From: an uncultured Blautia sp.
GTDB taxonomy: Bacteria; Bacillota; Clostridia; Lachnospirales; Lachnospiraceae
Assembly: GCA_938028845.1 (NCBI GenBank)
Contig: CALIZJ010000250.1
Location: forward strand, 1 to 6,200
DNA: 6,200 nt
Reading direction: 5' to 3'
Shown here: positions 1-5,371 of the stretch, piece by piece
Layout: every line of letters begins with the position of its first letter
Position numbering within the stretch: the stretch's first letter is position 1
Position numbers and translations under genes: made by a program
Notes under the pieces: generated by a model
The model's database searches: none
What the model was told of the DNA's origin: nothing
What the model saw: the letters and a program-made list of their open reading frames with translations, nothing else

Positions 1-3
1 CCT

Positions 4-73
4 AAAAAAGAAGCATATCCCATAGAAAATCATGTGCCGAAGCAGCACGAAATTTTCCGGGATATGCTTTTTC
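4..73 (-). terminator. Rho-independent terminator after ilvC, probably bidirectional
   Basis: Perfect 11-bp arms at 11-21 (AAGCATATCCC) and 59-69 (GGGATATGCTT) enclose further pairing: GAAAAT at 25-30 with ATTTTC at 52-57, and GTGC at 34-37 with GCAC at 45-48. On the minus strand the hairpin is followed by C then six T (9-4), and it starts about 20 nt after the ilvC stop. On the plus strand the same stem is followed by TTTCTT, so it could also stop a converging plus-strand gene lying left of the window. No coding sequence is seen in 1-92. Confidence 0.85.
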
Positions 74-92
74 TTATCTCTCAGCTTTTATT

Positions 93-1121
93 TTAGTTAT
101 TGATCAGCTTATCCTCACCATTCCAGCTGTAAAGCTTACGGATCTCTTCTCCGATGATCTCTGACGGATGCTCAGCCGCTTTCTTTCTCATAGCCTTAAA
201 GTGTACCTGGCTTCCAGCGGAGGACATGTCAAGCAGGAAGTCTTTTGCGAAAGTACCATCCTGGATGTCAGAAAGGATCTTCTTCATTGCTTTCTTCGTA
301 TCCTCTGTGACGATCTTCGGTCCGGTGATGTAATCGCCGTACTCTGCAGTATTGGAAATAGAATATCTCATGCCTGAGAATCCGGACTGATAGATCAGGT
401 CTACGATCAGCTTCATCTCATGGATACACTCAAAGTATGCATTTCTTGGATCGTATCCAGCCTCAACCAAGGTCTCAAATCCAGCCTGCATCAAAGCGCA
501 AACGCCGCCGCAGAGAACTGCCTGCTCTCCGAAAAGGTCTGTCTCTGTCTCTGTACGGAAGGTAGTCTCCAGAACGCCTGCTCTCGCGCCGCCGATTGCC
601 AGTGCGTAAGCAAGGGCAATGTCAAGAGCTTTGCCTGTAGCATCCTGTTCTACCGCTACCAGACAAGGAACACCTTTTCCAGCCTGGTATTCGCTTCTTA
701 CTGTGTGTCCCGGTCCCTTAGGAGCGATCATGGTAACGTCCACATATTTCGGAGGTACGATGCATCCGAAGTGAATGTTAAAACCATGTGCAAACATCAG
801 CATATTGCCTTCTTCCAGGTTCGGCTCAATGTCTTTTTTATAAAGTGCAGCCTGTTTTTCATCATTGATCAGGATCATGATGATGTCTGCTTTCTTAGCT
901 GCCTCAGCTGCTGTATATACTTCAAATCCCTGTTCTTCTGCTCTTTTCCAGGACTTGCTTCCTTCATAAAGACCAATGATCACATTGCAGCCTGACTCCT
1001 TCGCATTCAGCGCATGAGCATGACCCTGGCTGCCATAACCGATAATAGCGATGGTCTTACCGTCCAGAAGGCTCAGATTACAATCTTCCTGATAAAAAAT
1101 CCTGTTTGACATATTAGCCAT
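93..1121 (-). CDS. ilvC: Ketol-acid reductoisomerase (class I, short form)
   Basis: Cytoplasmic enzyme that isomerises and reduces 2-acetolactate to 2,3-dihydroxyisovalerate (and 2-aceto-2-hydroxybutyrate to its homologue), the second common step of valine, leucine and isoleucine synthesis. The N-terminal Rossmann domain starts with GYGSQGHAHALN at residues 28-39. FAHGFNIHF at 110-118 and APKGPGHTVR at 133-142 are the conserved active-site strands. The all-alpha knotted domain carries the Mg ligands D195 and E199 in TETDLFGEQ, E231 and E235 in YFECIHE, and the substrate-binding serine S256 in SISNTAEYGD. At 342 aa it has the normal class I length. The start is ATG at 1121 with AGGAGG at 1130-1135 and an 8-nt spacer; Met4 would sit 17 nt away. 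It follows ilvN by 88 bp and a terminator follows. The cofactor loop GLYEGSKSW (50-58) has Tyr where NADPH enzymes usually have Arg. Family assignment is near certain; coenzyme preference is open. Confidence 0.98.
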   Translation of the reverse strand: MANMSNRIFYQEDCNLSLLDGKTIAIIGYGSQGHAHALNAKESGCNVIIGLYEGSKSWKRAEEQGFEVYTAAEAAKKADIIMILINDEKQAALYKKDIEPNLEEGNMLMFAHGFNIHFGCIVPPKYVDVTMIAPKGPGHTVRSEYQAGKGVPCLVAVEQDATGKALDIALAYALAIGGARAGVLETTFRTETETDLFGEQAVLCGGVCALMQAGFETLVEAGYDPRNAYFECIHEMKLIVDLIYQSGFSGMRYSISNTAEYGDYITGPKIVTEDTKKAMKKILSDIQDGTFAKDFLLDMSSAGSQVHFKAMRKKAAEHPSEIIGEEIRKLYSWNGEDKLINN

Positions 1122-1129
1122 TTTTGTTT

Positions 1130-1135
1130 CCTCCT
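1130..1135 (-). promoter_or_regulatory. ilvC ribosome binding site (AGGAGG)
   Basis: A perfect Shine-Dalgarno sequence 8 nt before the ATG at 1121. It decides this start over the in-frame ATG for Met4 at 1112. Confidence 0.85.
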
Positions 1136-1150
1136 AGCTGTTTATTTTTT

Positions 1151-1194
1151 CATAATAATTATGAATATGTATCGTTAAGGGAGTGATTCCCCTA
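1151..1194 (-). other. ilvN-ilvC intercistronic region with two small inverted repeats
   Basis: The 88-bp gap holds a 13-bp perfect AT palindrome at 1151-1163 (CATAAT-A-ATTATG). It also holds a weak hairpin at 1176-1194: arms of seven bases with one mismatch around a 5-nt loop, core GGGA/TCCC. Neither is followed by a T run on the minus strand, so this does not look like an intrinsic terminator. Possible roles are mRNA processing, partial attenuation, a secondary ilvC promoter in the AT-rich stretch, or protein binding. The structure is seen directly; the function is unknown. Confidence 0.4.
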
Positions 1195-1209
1195 GCAAAC
1201 CTGTTTTAT

Positions 1210-1707
1210 TTACAGATATCTGATATTATGGGTACCTCTGGAAAGACCGGTGATCCCTGTACGTGCCAGTTCCAGGATCTCATAGTCATCCAGCAGATCG
1301 ATAAAGGCCTCCAGCTTGCTCTTGGTTCCTGTCATTTCGATGATCATGGAATCCTTGCTTACATCAATGACCTTTGCCCGGAAGATATCCGCAATAGAGA
1401 TAATACCCTGACGCTGTTCCGGCTTTGCTGACACTTTCACCAGTACAAGCTCCCGGCTTACACTGTCCTCCGGTTCCAGCACCTTTATATCCCGTACATC
1501 CACCAGCTTAGCAAGCTGCTTGGTGATCTGTTCCAGGATCAGCACATCGCCGCTGCACACCACAGTCAGCCTGGTAAAACGCTCATCTGCAGTAACGCCT
1601 GCGGAAAGGCTGTCGATATTATAGCCACGGCGGCTGAACAAACCGGAAATACGGCTTAAAACGCCTGCTGTATTATCTACCAGCAGGGACAAAATCCTCT
1701 TTTGCAT
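1210..1707 (-). CDS. ilvN: Acetolactate synthase small (regulatory) subunit
   Basis: Regulatory subunit of acetohydroxyacid synthase, the first common enzyme of branched-chain amino acid synthesis. It activates the ThDP-dependent IlvB catalytic subunit and gives it feedback sensitivity to valine. An N-terminal ACT domain covers about residues 3-76, with the ligand loop DNTAGVLSRI (11-20) followed by SGLFSRRGYNIDSLS. The small-subunit C-terminal domain covers about 84-160. The length of 165 aa is typical of IlvN/IlvH. The ATG at 1707 is preceded by AGGTGGG (1710-1716), an unusually close Shine-Dalgarno with 2 nt after the full match and 6 nt from its AGG core; no better start is seen. It is the first gene of a transcript with a strong promoter at 1758-1785, and ilvC follows. 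No ilvB lies next to it, so the catalytic partner must be encoded elsewhere. ilvH is an equally valid name. Confidence 0.95.
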   Translation of the reverse strand: MQKRILSLLVDNTAGVLSRISGLFSRRGYNIDSLSAGVTADERFTRLTVVCSGDVLILEQITKQLAKLVDVRDIKVLEPEDSVSRELVLVKVSAKPEQRQGIISIADIFRAKVIDVSKDSMIIEMTGTKSKLEAFIDLLDDYEILELARTGITGLSRGTHNIRYL

Positions 1708-1731
1708 AACCCACCTGCTTTCATCACTTTA

Positions 1732-1770
1732 AACTTGTAAATATTTATATGTTTATCATTATAACAAGTT
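1732..1770. promoter_or_regulatory. Candidate operator: spaced inverted repeat flanking the ilvN -10
   Basis: Perfect 7-bp arms AACTTGT (1732-1738) and ACAAGTT (1764-1770) are 25 bp apart, with centres 32 bp apart, close to three helical turns. One arm overlaps the extended -10 and spacer. The other lies about 13-19 nt into the predicted transcript. The promoter-side arm would not be in the RNA, so this is not an RNA hairpin. It suits cooperative binding of a repressor, but a chance AT-rich repeat cannot be excluded. Confidence 0.4.
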
Positions 1771-1785
1771 AAATGATTTTGTCAA
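1758..1785 (-). promoter_or_regulatory. Sigma-A promoter of ilvN-ilvC
   Basis: On the minus strand a perfect -35 TTGACA (1785-1780) is separated by 16 nt from a perfect -10 TATAAT (1763-1758). The -10 is extended by TG at 1766-1765. Transcription should begin near 1751, leaving a leader of about 43 nt before the ilvN ATG. That is too short for a T-box or a peptide attenuator, so control probably acts at initiation. The 16-nt spacer is 1 nt below the optimum of 17. Confidence 0.88.
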
Positions 1786-1821
1786 GAAAGAAAGCGGACA
1801 AGTCTGCCTTTGCCCGCTTTC
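1784..1821 (-). terminator. Rho-independent terminator of the ABC transporter operon
   Basis: Minus-strand arms GAAAGCGGGCA (1821-1811) and TGTCCGCTTTC (1800-1790) form a stem that is continuous in RNA through one G-U pair, with an extra A-U pair and an 8-nt loop. A U-rich tail, UUUCUU, follows. It begins about 50 nt after the short ATPase stop codon. The tail runs straight into the TTGACA of the next promoter, so terminator and promoter abut. The tail is interrupted by C, so termination may be incomplete. Confidence 0.75.
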
Positions 1822-1871
1822 CCACCCGTATTTACTATATACCGCCAAAGCATTTCATTACCGCAGGATTT

Positions 1872-2468
1872 CTAAAACTGGATTCTCCTCACTCCGATCC
1901 GCTCCAAAAGCGGTTCACTGTGGGAGACCACCACCAATCCAATCTGCCGTTCTTTGACTTCCTTTAAAAGAAAGTTCCAGATCTGGCTTTGGGTGATCAG
2001 ATCCAGCATGGTGCTGATCTCGTCGGCGATCAAAAAACGGGTGCCTTTTCCAAGGGCTCTGGCAATACAAAAACGCTGAAGCTCTCCTCCGGAAAGCTCC
2101 TGGGGATACCGGTTCATCCAATCCTCCTCTATTCCAAGCCCTTTTACGATCCGTTCCGTTACCTCCTGGCCCTCAAGGAGCACCTGGCGCATTTTAAGTC
2201 TGGGGTTCACTGCCTTTTCCGGATGCTGCCAGATCATCTGCACCGGACAGTACCCTTTCCGGGGAAGAGGCTTTCCATCTATGAGCACTTCCCCGCCGTC
2301 CGGTTTTAAATAGCCTGCCAATATCTTACACAGGGTAGTTTTTCCGAAGCCGCTGGGGCCAAGGATCGCTGCCCGTTCTGTATTCTCCACCCGAAGATCT
2401 ACATGATCCAAAATTTTTCTCTCATTTTCCTCATAGGAAAATGTAAGATTTTTTCCTTCCAGGATCAT
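1872..2468 (-). CDS. ABC transporter ATP-binding protein, short NikE-like subunit
   Basis: One of the two nucleotide-binding subunits of the nickel/peptide-type importer; it hydrolyses ATP at the inner face of the membrane. All core motifs are present: Walker A GPSGFGKT (37-44), Q-loop Q81 in IWQHPEKAVNP, signature LSGGELQR (125-132), Walker B FLIADE with E150, D-loop STMLD (152-156) and switch His H183 in VVVSHSE. It ends soon after the H-loop at 198 aa. It therefore lacks the oligopeptide-transporter C-terminal extension that its partner carries, and is shorter than E. coli NikE (about 268 aa). The reading frame is intact, and the short form looks genuine rather than truncated. The ATG at 2468 has GGGAGG at 2475-2480 with a 6-nt spacer. 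It is the last gene of the operon, 70 bp after the long ATPase, and a terminator follows. Substrate cannot be read from this subunit. Confidence 0.92.
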   Translation of the reverse strand: MILEGKNLTFSYEENERKILDHVDLRVENTERAAILGPSGFGKTTLCKILAGYLKPDGGEVLIDGKPLPRKGYCPVQMIWQHPEKAVNPRLKMRQVLLEGQEVTERIVKGLGIEEDWMNRYPQELSGGELQRFCIARALGKGTRFLIADEISTMLDLITQSQIWNFLLKEVKERQIGLVVVSHSEPLLERIGVRRIQF

Positions 2469-2510
2469 ACCTTTCCTCCCTTATCTCTGTATGATATTCC
2501 GTTGGAATTC

Positions 2511-2542
2511 ATAGAAGCTGCTGTTTCTTTTCCAGCTTCTAT
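2511..2542 (-). other. Intercistronic hairpin between the two ATPase genes
   Basis: A perfect 10-bp inverted repeat, ATAGAAGCTG (2511-2520) and CAGCTTCTAT (2533-2542), encloses a 12-nt loop. The stop codon of the upstream ATPase (2541-2539) lies inside one arm. No T run follows on the minus strand, so it is not a standard terminator. It may be an RNA processing or stabilising element that sets different levels for the two ATPases. The repeat is seen directly; the role is inferred. Confidence 0.55.
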
Positions 2543-3543
2543 TTTCGTGAATTTTCCGAAACTGCTTCTTTATGATGATGCTCATGGACGGCCAGCGGTT
2601 CTCCATGATACCGGATACAGCGTACCGTTCCGCAGCCTACTCTCTGCATAGGAATCTCGCCCTGACATTCCTGGGTATACATTTCACATCTGGGACCAAA
2701 GGGACACCCCTTTGGCATATCCTTTACATAAGGCTGTACGCCGGGCAAAGCCTGAAATCCGTTTTGGGGAAGCGCCCTCCATAAAGCTTTCGTATAAGGA
2801 TGGCGAAGAGTATCTTCCCTTTTAAAGTCCGACACAAGAGCCTCTTCCACTGTGGTTCCCGCATAAAAAACAGCAATCCTGTCCGCTACTTCCAAAGCCA
2901 ATTCTATGTCATGGGTGATCAAAAGCACCCCTTTTCCCTCATCTGCAAAGGCGCGAAAATCTTCCATAGATTTTCTGGCAAGGGCAAGATCCATCCCCGG
3001 CGTAGGCTCGTCTGCAATGATCAGCTCCGGATCTCCCATCATAGCAGAAGTTAAAAGGACTCTCCGGATCATTCCTCCGGAACATTCAAAGGGATATTTT
3101 TTATCCACTGTTTCATCCAGTCCATATCGCGCAAACAATGCCCTCTGCTTCTTTCTTCCCGCCTTATTTTTCCTGTTTCCTCCTACGGTTCCTGCCACGG
3201 TCATAAGCGGATCCAGATAGGTGGTGCTCTGAGGTACAAAGGCGATCTTATTTCCCCTTAGTTCATTAAGTTTTTCAGGAGTCAGCAGCATCCCATCGAA
3301 ATACATTTCCCCGGATACCCGGGCGTTATAGGGCAAAAGATTTAAGATCGCATGGGCCAAAAGGCTCTTTCCTGAACCGCTGGAACCTACCACAGCCACG
3401 ATTTCTCCCTCATGCACGGACACAGACAGCTTGGATATTACAGGAAGCTCTGTCTGCCGGCTGCTCCTGTCATTTTCATACTGTAAAAAAGAGACGGAAA
3501 GCTCATCGATTTCCAATATATGTCGTTTATTTGTACAGCTCAT
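2539..3543 (-). CDS. ABC transporter ATP-binding protein with oligopeptide C-terminal domain (DppD/OppD/NikD-like)
   Basis: Second ATPase of the importer. Walker A GSSGSGKS (53-60), Q105 in FVPQSTTYLDP, signature CSGGM (154-158), Walker B LIIADE (174-179, E179) and switch His H211 in LLITHD are all present. From about residue 246 the oligopeptide-transporter C-terminal domain begins with LRHPYTKALWRALP and continues to GCPFGPRCEMYTQEC. Cysteines 280, 286, 293 and 309 match the four positions that bind an iron-sulfur cluster in DppD/OppD proteins; C304 is extra. The signature has Cys in place of the usual Leu. The tail is His-rich (HEHHH, 320-324, plus H313). At 334 aa the length is normal for DppD/OppD. 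The start at 3543 has AGGAGG at 3551-3556 with a 7-nt spacer. The stop of the preceding permease gene overlaps this site, implying translational coupling. ATPase function is sure; substrate is not. Confidence 0.94.
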   Translation of the reverse strand: MSCTNKRHILEIDELSVSFLQYENDRSSRQTELPVISKLSVSVHEGEIVAVVGSSGSGKSLLAHAILNLLPYNARVSGEMYFDGMLLTPEKLNELRGNKIAFVPQSTTYLDPLMTVAGTVGGNRKNKAGRKKQRALFARYGLDETVDKKYPFECSGGMIRRVLLTSAMMGDPELIIADEPTPGMDLALARKSMEDFRAFADEGKGVLLITHDIELALEVADRIAVFYAGTTVEEALVSDFKREDTLRHPYTKALWRALPQNGFQALPGVQPYVKDMPKGCPFGPRCEMYTQECQGEIPMQRVGCGTVRCIRYHGEPLAVHEHHHKEAVSENSRK

Positions 3544-3550
3544 TTACCGT

Positions 3551-3557
3551 CCTCCTA
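3551..3557 (-). promoter_or_regulatory. Ribosome binding site of the long ATPase overlapping the permease stop
   Basis: The minus strand reads TAGGAGG here. TAG (3557-3555) is the stop codon of the NikC-like permease, and AGGAGG (3556-3551) is the Shine-Dalgarno for the ATPase ATG at 3543. This is a typical arrangement for coupled translation. Confidence 0.8.
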
Positions 3558-4376
3558 TTCGTGAACACTATTCGGGTCAAGAAGCCTGCGAAGGGAAGTC
3601 CCGCCCAGATCAAACAGCGCCACTGTCAGAACCAGCATAATTCCCGGAAACAGGGCAAGCCACCATTTTCCCATGATCAGATACTGCATGCTTTCCGAAA
3701 GGATGACCCCGATAGCCGGCTGTTCAGAGGACAGCCCGAATCCCAAAAAAGTAATGCTGGATTCGTGAAGAATCGCATGGGGAAACATCAGCACCAGCCC
3801 TACCAGGAACTGGGGAAGCAGATGTGGAAGCATATGCTTTCTGGCAACAGCAAGTTTTCCATGTCCCAGTTTTCCTGCTATCTGTATGTATTCGCTCTCT
3901 TTTAACTGCATCACTTCTCCCCGGATCAGTCTCGCCAGAGATGTCCAGTGGGTCAGCGCCACTCCCACGATGACGCCTTTTAGCCCTTTTCCCATAGCAT
4001 AAGAAATTAAAAGGAGCAGCAATATATGGGGGATCCCCATGACCATATCAATAAGAAAACTGATCACAGAATCCGCTTTTTTCCCAAGTGTAGCGGCGGC
4101 AAGCCCCAGCAAAAGGGCCATCACTGAACTCACTCCCGCAGCGCAGACACCGATAAGGATACTCATAGAAAGCCCTGTCAGGGTGCGGTAAAACATATTT
4201 CTCCCAAGCCAGTCTGTGCCAAAGGGATATTTTAGGCAGGGCGCCATATTCTTTCTGGAAAAATCCGTCACCAAAGCGCCTTCATAGCAAAAATATCCGC
4301 CGATCACCACAGCAAGCAGAAATGCAGCCGAAAGGAAAAGAAAAACCTTCGCCTTTTGTCTCTGGTTTAATCTCAT
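3555..4376 (-). CDS. ABC transporter permease, NikC/DppC type
   Basis: Inner-membrane permease that pairs with the NikB-like subunit to form the translocation channel. Residues 10-29 form the first membrane segment. The family-typical periplasmic loop YPFGTDWLGRNMFYR (50-64) follows, then further hydrophobic segments at about 69-96, 105-127, 131-150, 188-205 and 238-258. The cytoplasmic coupling loop (EAA motif) spans about 153-183, from GEVMQLKESEYIQIAGKLG to ARKHMLPHLLP, and contacts an ATPase subunit. LTHWTSLARLIRGEV just before it is characteristic of the NikC/DppC side. At 273 aa the length is close to E. coli NikC. The ATG at 4376 overlaps the stop of the preceding permease as ATGA, with AGGAGG at 4386-4391 and a 9-nt spacer. 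Nickel, peptide or metallophore permeases of this family cannot be separated by sequence reading alone. Confidence 0.93.
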   Translation of the reverse strand: MRLNQRQKAKVFLFLSAAFLLAVVIGGYFCYEGALVTDFSRKNMAPCLKYPFGTDWLGRNMFYRTLTGLSMSILIGVCAAGVSSVMALLLGLAAATLGKKADSVISFLIDMVMGIPHILLLLLISYAMGKGLKGVIVGVALTHWTSLARLIRGEVMQLKESEYIQIAGKLGHGKLAVARKHMLPHLLPQFLVGLVLMFPHAILHESSITFLGFGLSSEQPAIGVILSESMQYLIMGKWWLALFPGIMLVLTVALFDLGGTSLRRLLDPNSVHE

Positions 4377-5365
4377 GATCTGCGTCCTCCTTTCCGGATA
4401 CGCGGATCTACCACGCCATATAAAATATTGGCAAGAAAATTGCCGATAAACACAATGGCAGCCGTGATCAGAGTGATCCCCAAAAGAAGAGGAACATCGC
4501 TTCCCGTTCCAGCAGCCACTGCCGCCTGCCCAAGCCCTGGATAGGAAAATACCTGTTCCACAAGGACAGAACCGCCGATGATCTCACTGATCGAAGCAAA
4601 CTGCAAAGTCATCGCCGGGAGAAGTACATTTCGTATCCCATGGCGGCACACGATACTCTTTAAGCTCTCTCCCCTTGCCCTGGCAAAAAGCACATAGTCG
4701 CTTTCCATAATATCGATCATCTTTTCCCTGGTATGTAACGTGATGTTAGAGACTCCTGTAATACTTAAGGCTGCCGCCGGAAGGATAGCATGGCGGATCC
4801 GTTCCAGAAAGGTCACGCCGCTTGCTTCCACCCCAATGGGTACACTAAGCCCGATAGGCAGTACTTTAAGCCAAACGCCGAAAATGATCAAAAGCAAAAG
4901 GGCGATCCAAAATGCCGGCGTACTGGCAATGACCAGGGAATACCCCTTGATCACCTTGTCTAAGAGCCTTCCTTTAAACACACCGGCGATCACTCCAAGG
5001 AAAAATCCTAAAAGTCCGGAAATCACCCATGCCAGTCCCATCAAAAAGAGGGAATTTCCCAGTTTTACTGCAATTACTTTTCCTACGCTCTGACGGTAAA
5101 GAAGGGAGATTCCAAGATCCCCCCTTACCGCATCCTTCGCCCAGTTCAGATACCGTTCCACCGGCGGCTCATCCACGCCCCAGTAAGAACGCAGCTTTTC
5201 TTTCTGCTCTTCGCTCATGGTTCCAAGGGCCGCCTGCCCTACATTTGCCTGCAGCGGATCAATAGGGGATGCGGATACCAGCGCGAACGTCACGATACTT
5301 ACCGCGATCATAAGAAAAATCATACGTATCAAATTTTTTCCTGCAAACAGCAGATGTTGCTTCAT
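4373..5365 (-). CDS. ABC transporter permease, NikB/DppB type
   Basis: Inner-membrane permease, partner of the NikC-like subunit. The first membrane segment (about 12-32) ends in the family hallmark VSASPIDPL. A long extracytoplasmic part then contains YLNWAKDAVRGDLGIS (72-87). Membrane segments lie at about 104-130, 141-166, 192-210, 250-272 and 293-318. The EAA coupling loop spans about 214-250 (DYVLFARARGESLKSI to GIRNVLLP). The C-terminus LYGVVDPRIR is typical of NikB/DppB. At 330 aa the length is in the usual range. The ATG at 5365 lies 6 bp after the binding-protein stop, with GGGAG at 5375-5379 inside the end of that gene and a 9-nt spacer. The stop shares ATGA with the next permease gene. 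Together these indicate one tightly coupled operon. Confidence 0.94.
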   Translation of the reverse strand: MKQHLLFAGKNLIRMIFLMIAVSIVTFALVSASPIDPLQANVGQAALGTMSEEQKEKLRSYWGVDEPPVERYLNWAKDAVRGDLGISLLYRQSVGKVIAVKLGNSLFLMGLAWVISGLLGFFLGVIAGVFKGRLLDKVIKGYSLVIASTPAFWIALLLLIIFGVWLKVLPIGLSVPIGVEASGVTFLERIRHAILPAAALSITGVSNITLHTREKMIDIMESDYVLFARARGESLKSIVCRHGIRNVLLPAMTLQFASISEIIGGSVLVEQVFSYPGLGQAAVAAGTGSDVPLLLGITLITAAIVFIGNFLANILYGVVDPRIRKGGRRS

Positions 5366-5371
5366 GTCTAT

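Noticed and set aside
420..995. 191-aa plus-strand open frame antisense to ilvC
   Set aside because: It lies wholly inside the highly conserved ilvC gene, has a Cys/Ser-rich composition with no recognisable domain and no convincing ribosome binding site. It is a shadow of the real reading frame.
1183..1431. 82-aa plus-strand open frame over the ilvN end
   Set aside because: Antisense to the conserved ilvN C-terminal domain, with no domain or start signal of its own.
1708..1757. T-box, leader peptide or other riboswitch before ilvN
   Set aside because: The predicted leader is only about 43 nt, without a leader peptide rich in branched-chain codons or a terminator/antiterminator pair.
1732..1770. 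CodY box at the ilvN promoter
   Set aside because: The AACTTGT/ACAAGTT repeat does not fit the AATTTTCWGAAAATT consensus, and no close match was seen nearby.
1773..1967. 64-aa plus-strand open frame across the regulatory boundary
   Set aside because: It runs antisense through the ilvN -35 region, the terminator hairpin and the end of the short ATPase. There is no ribosome binding site and no recognisable protein.
1872..2468. Short ATPase as a truncated pseudogene
   Set aside because: All nucleotide-binding motifs through the H-loop are intact, the ribosome binding site is good, and a terminator follows shortly after. A naturally short subunit is the simpler reading.
2906..3220. 104-aa plus-strand open frame in the long ATPase gene
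   Set aside because: Antisense to Walker B, signature and Q-loop regions; low-complexity Ser/Pro-rich shadow.
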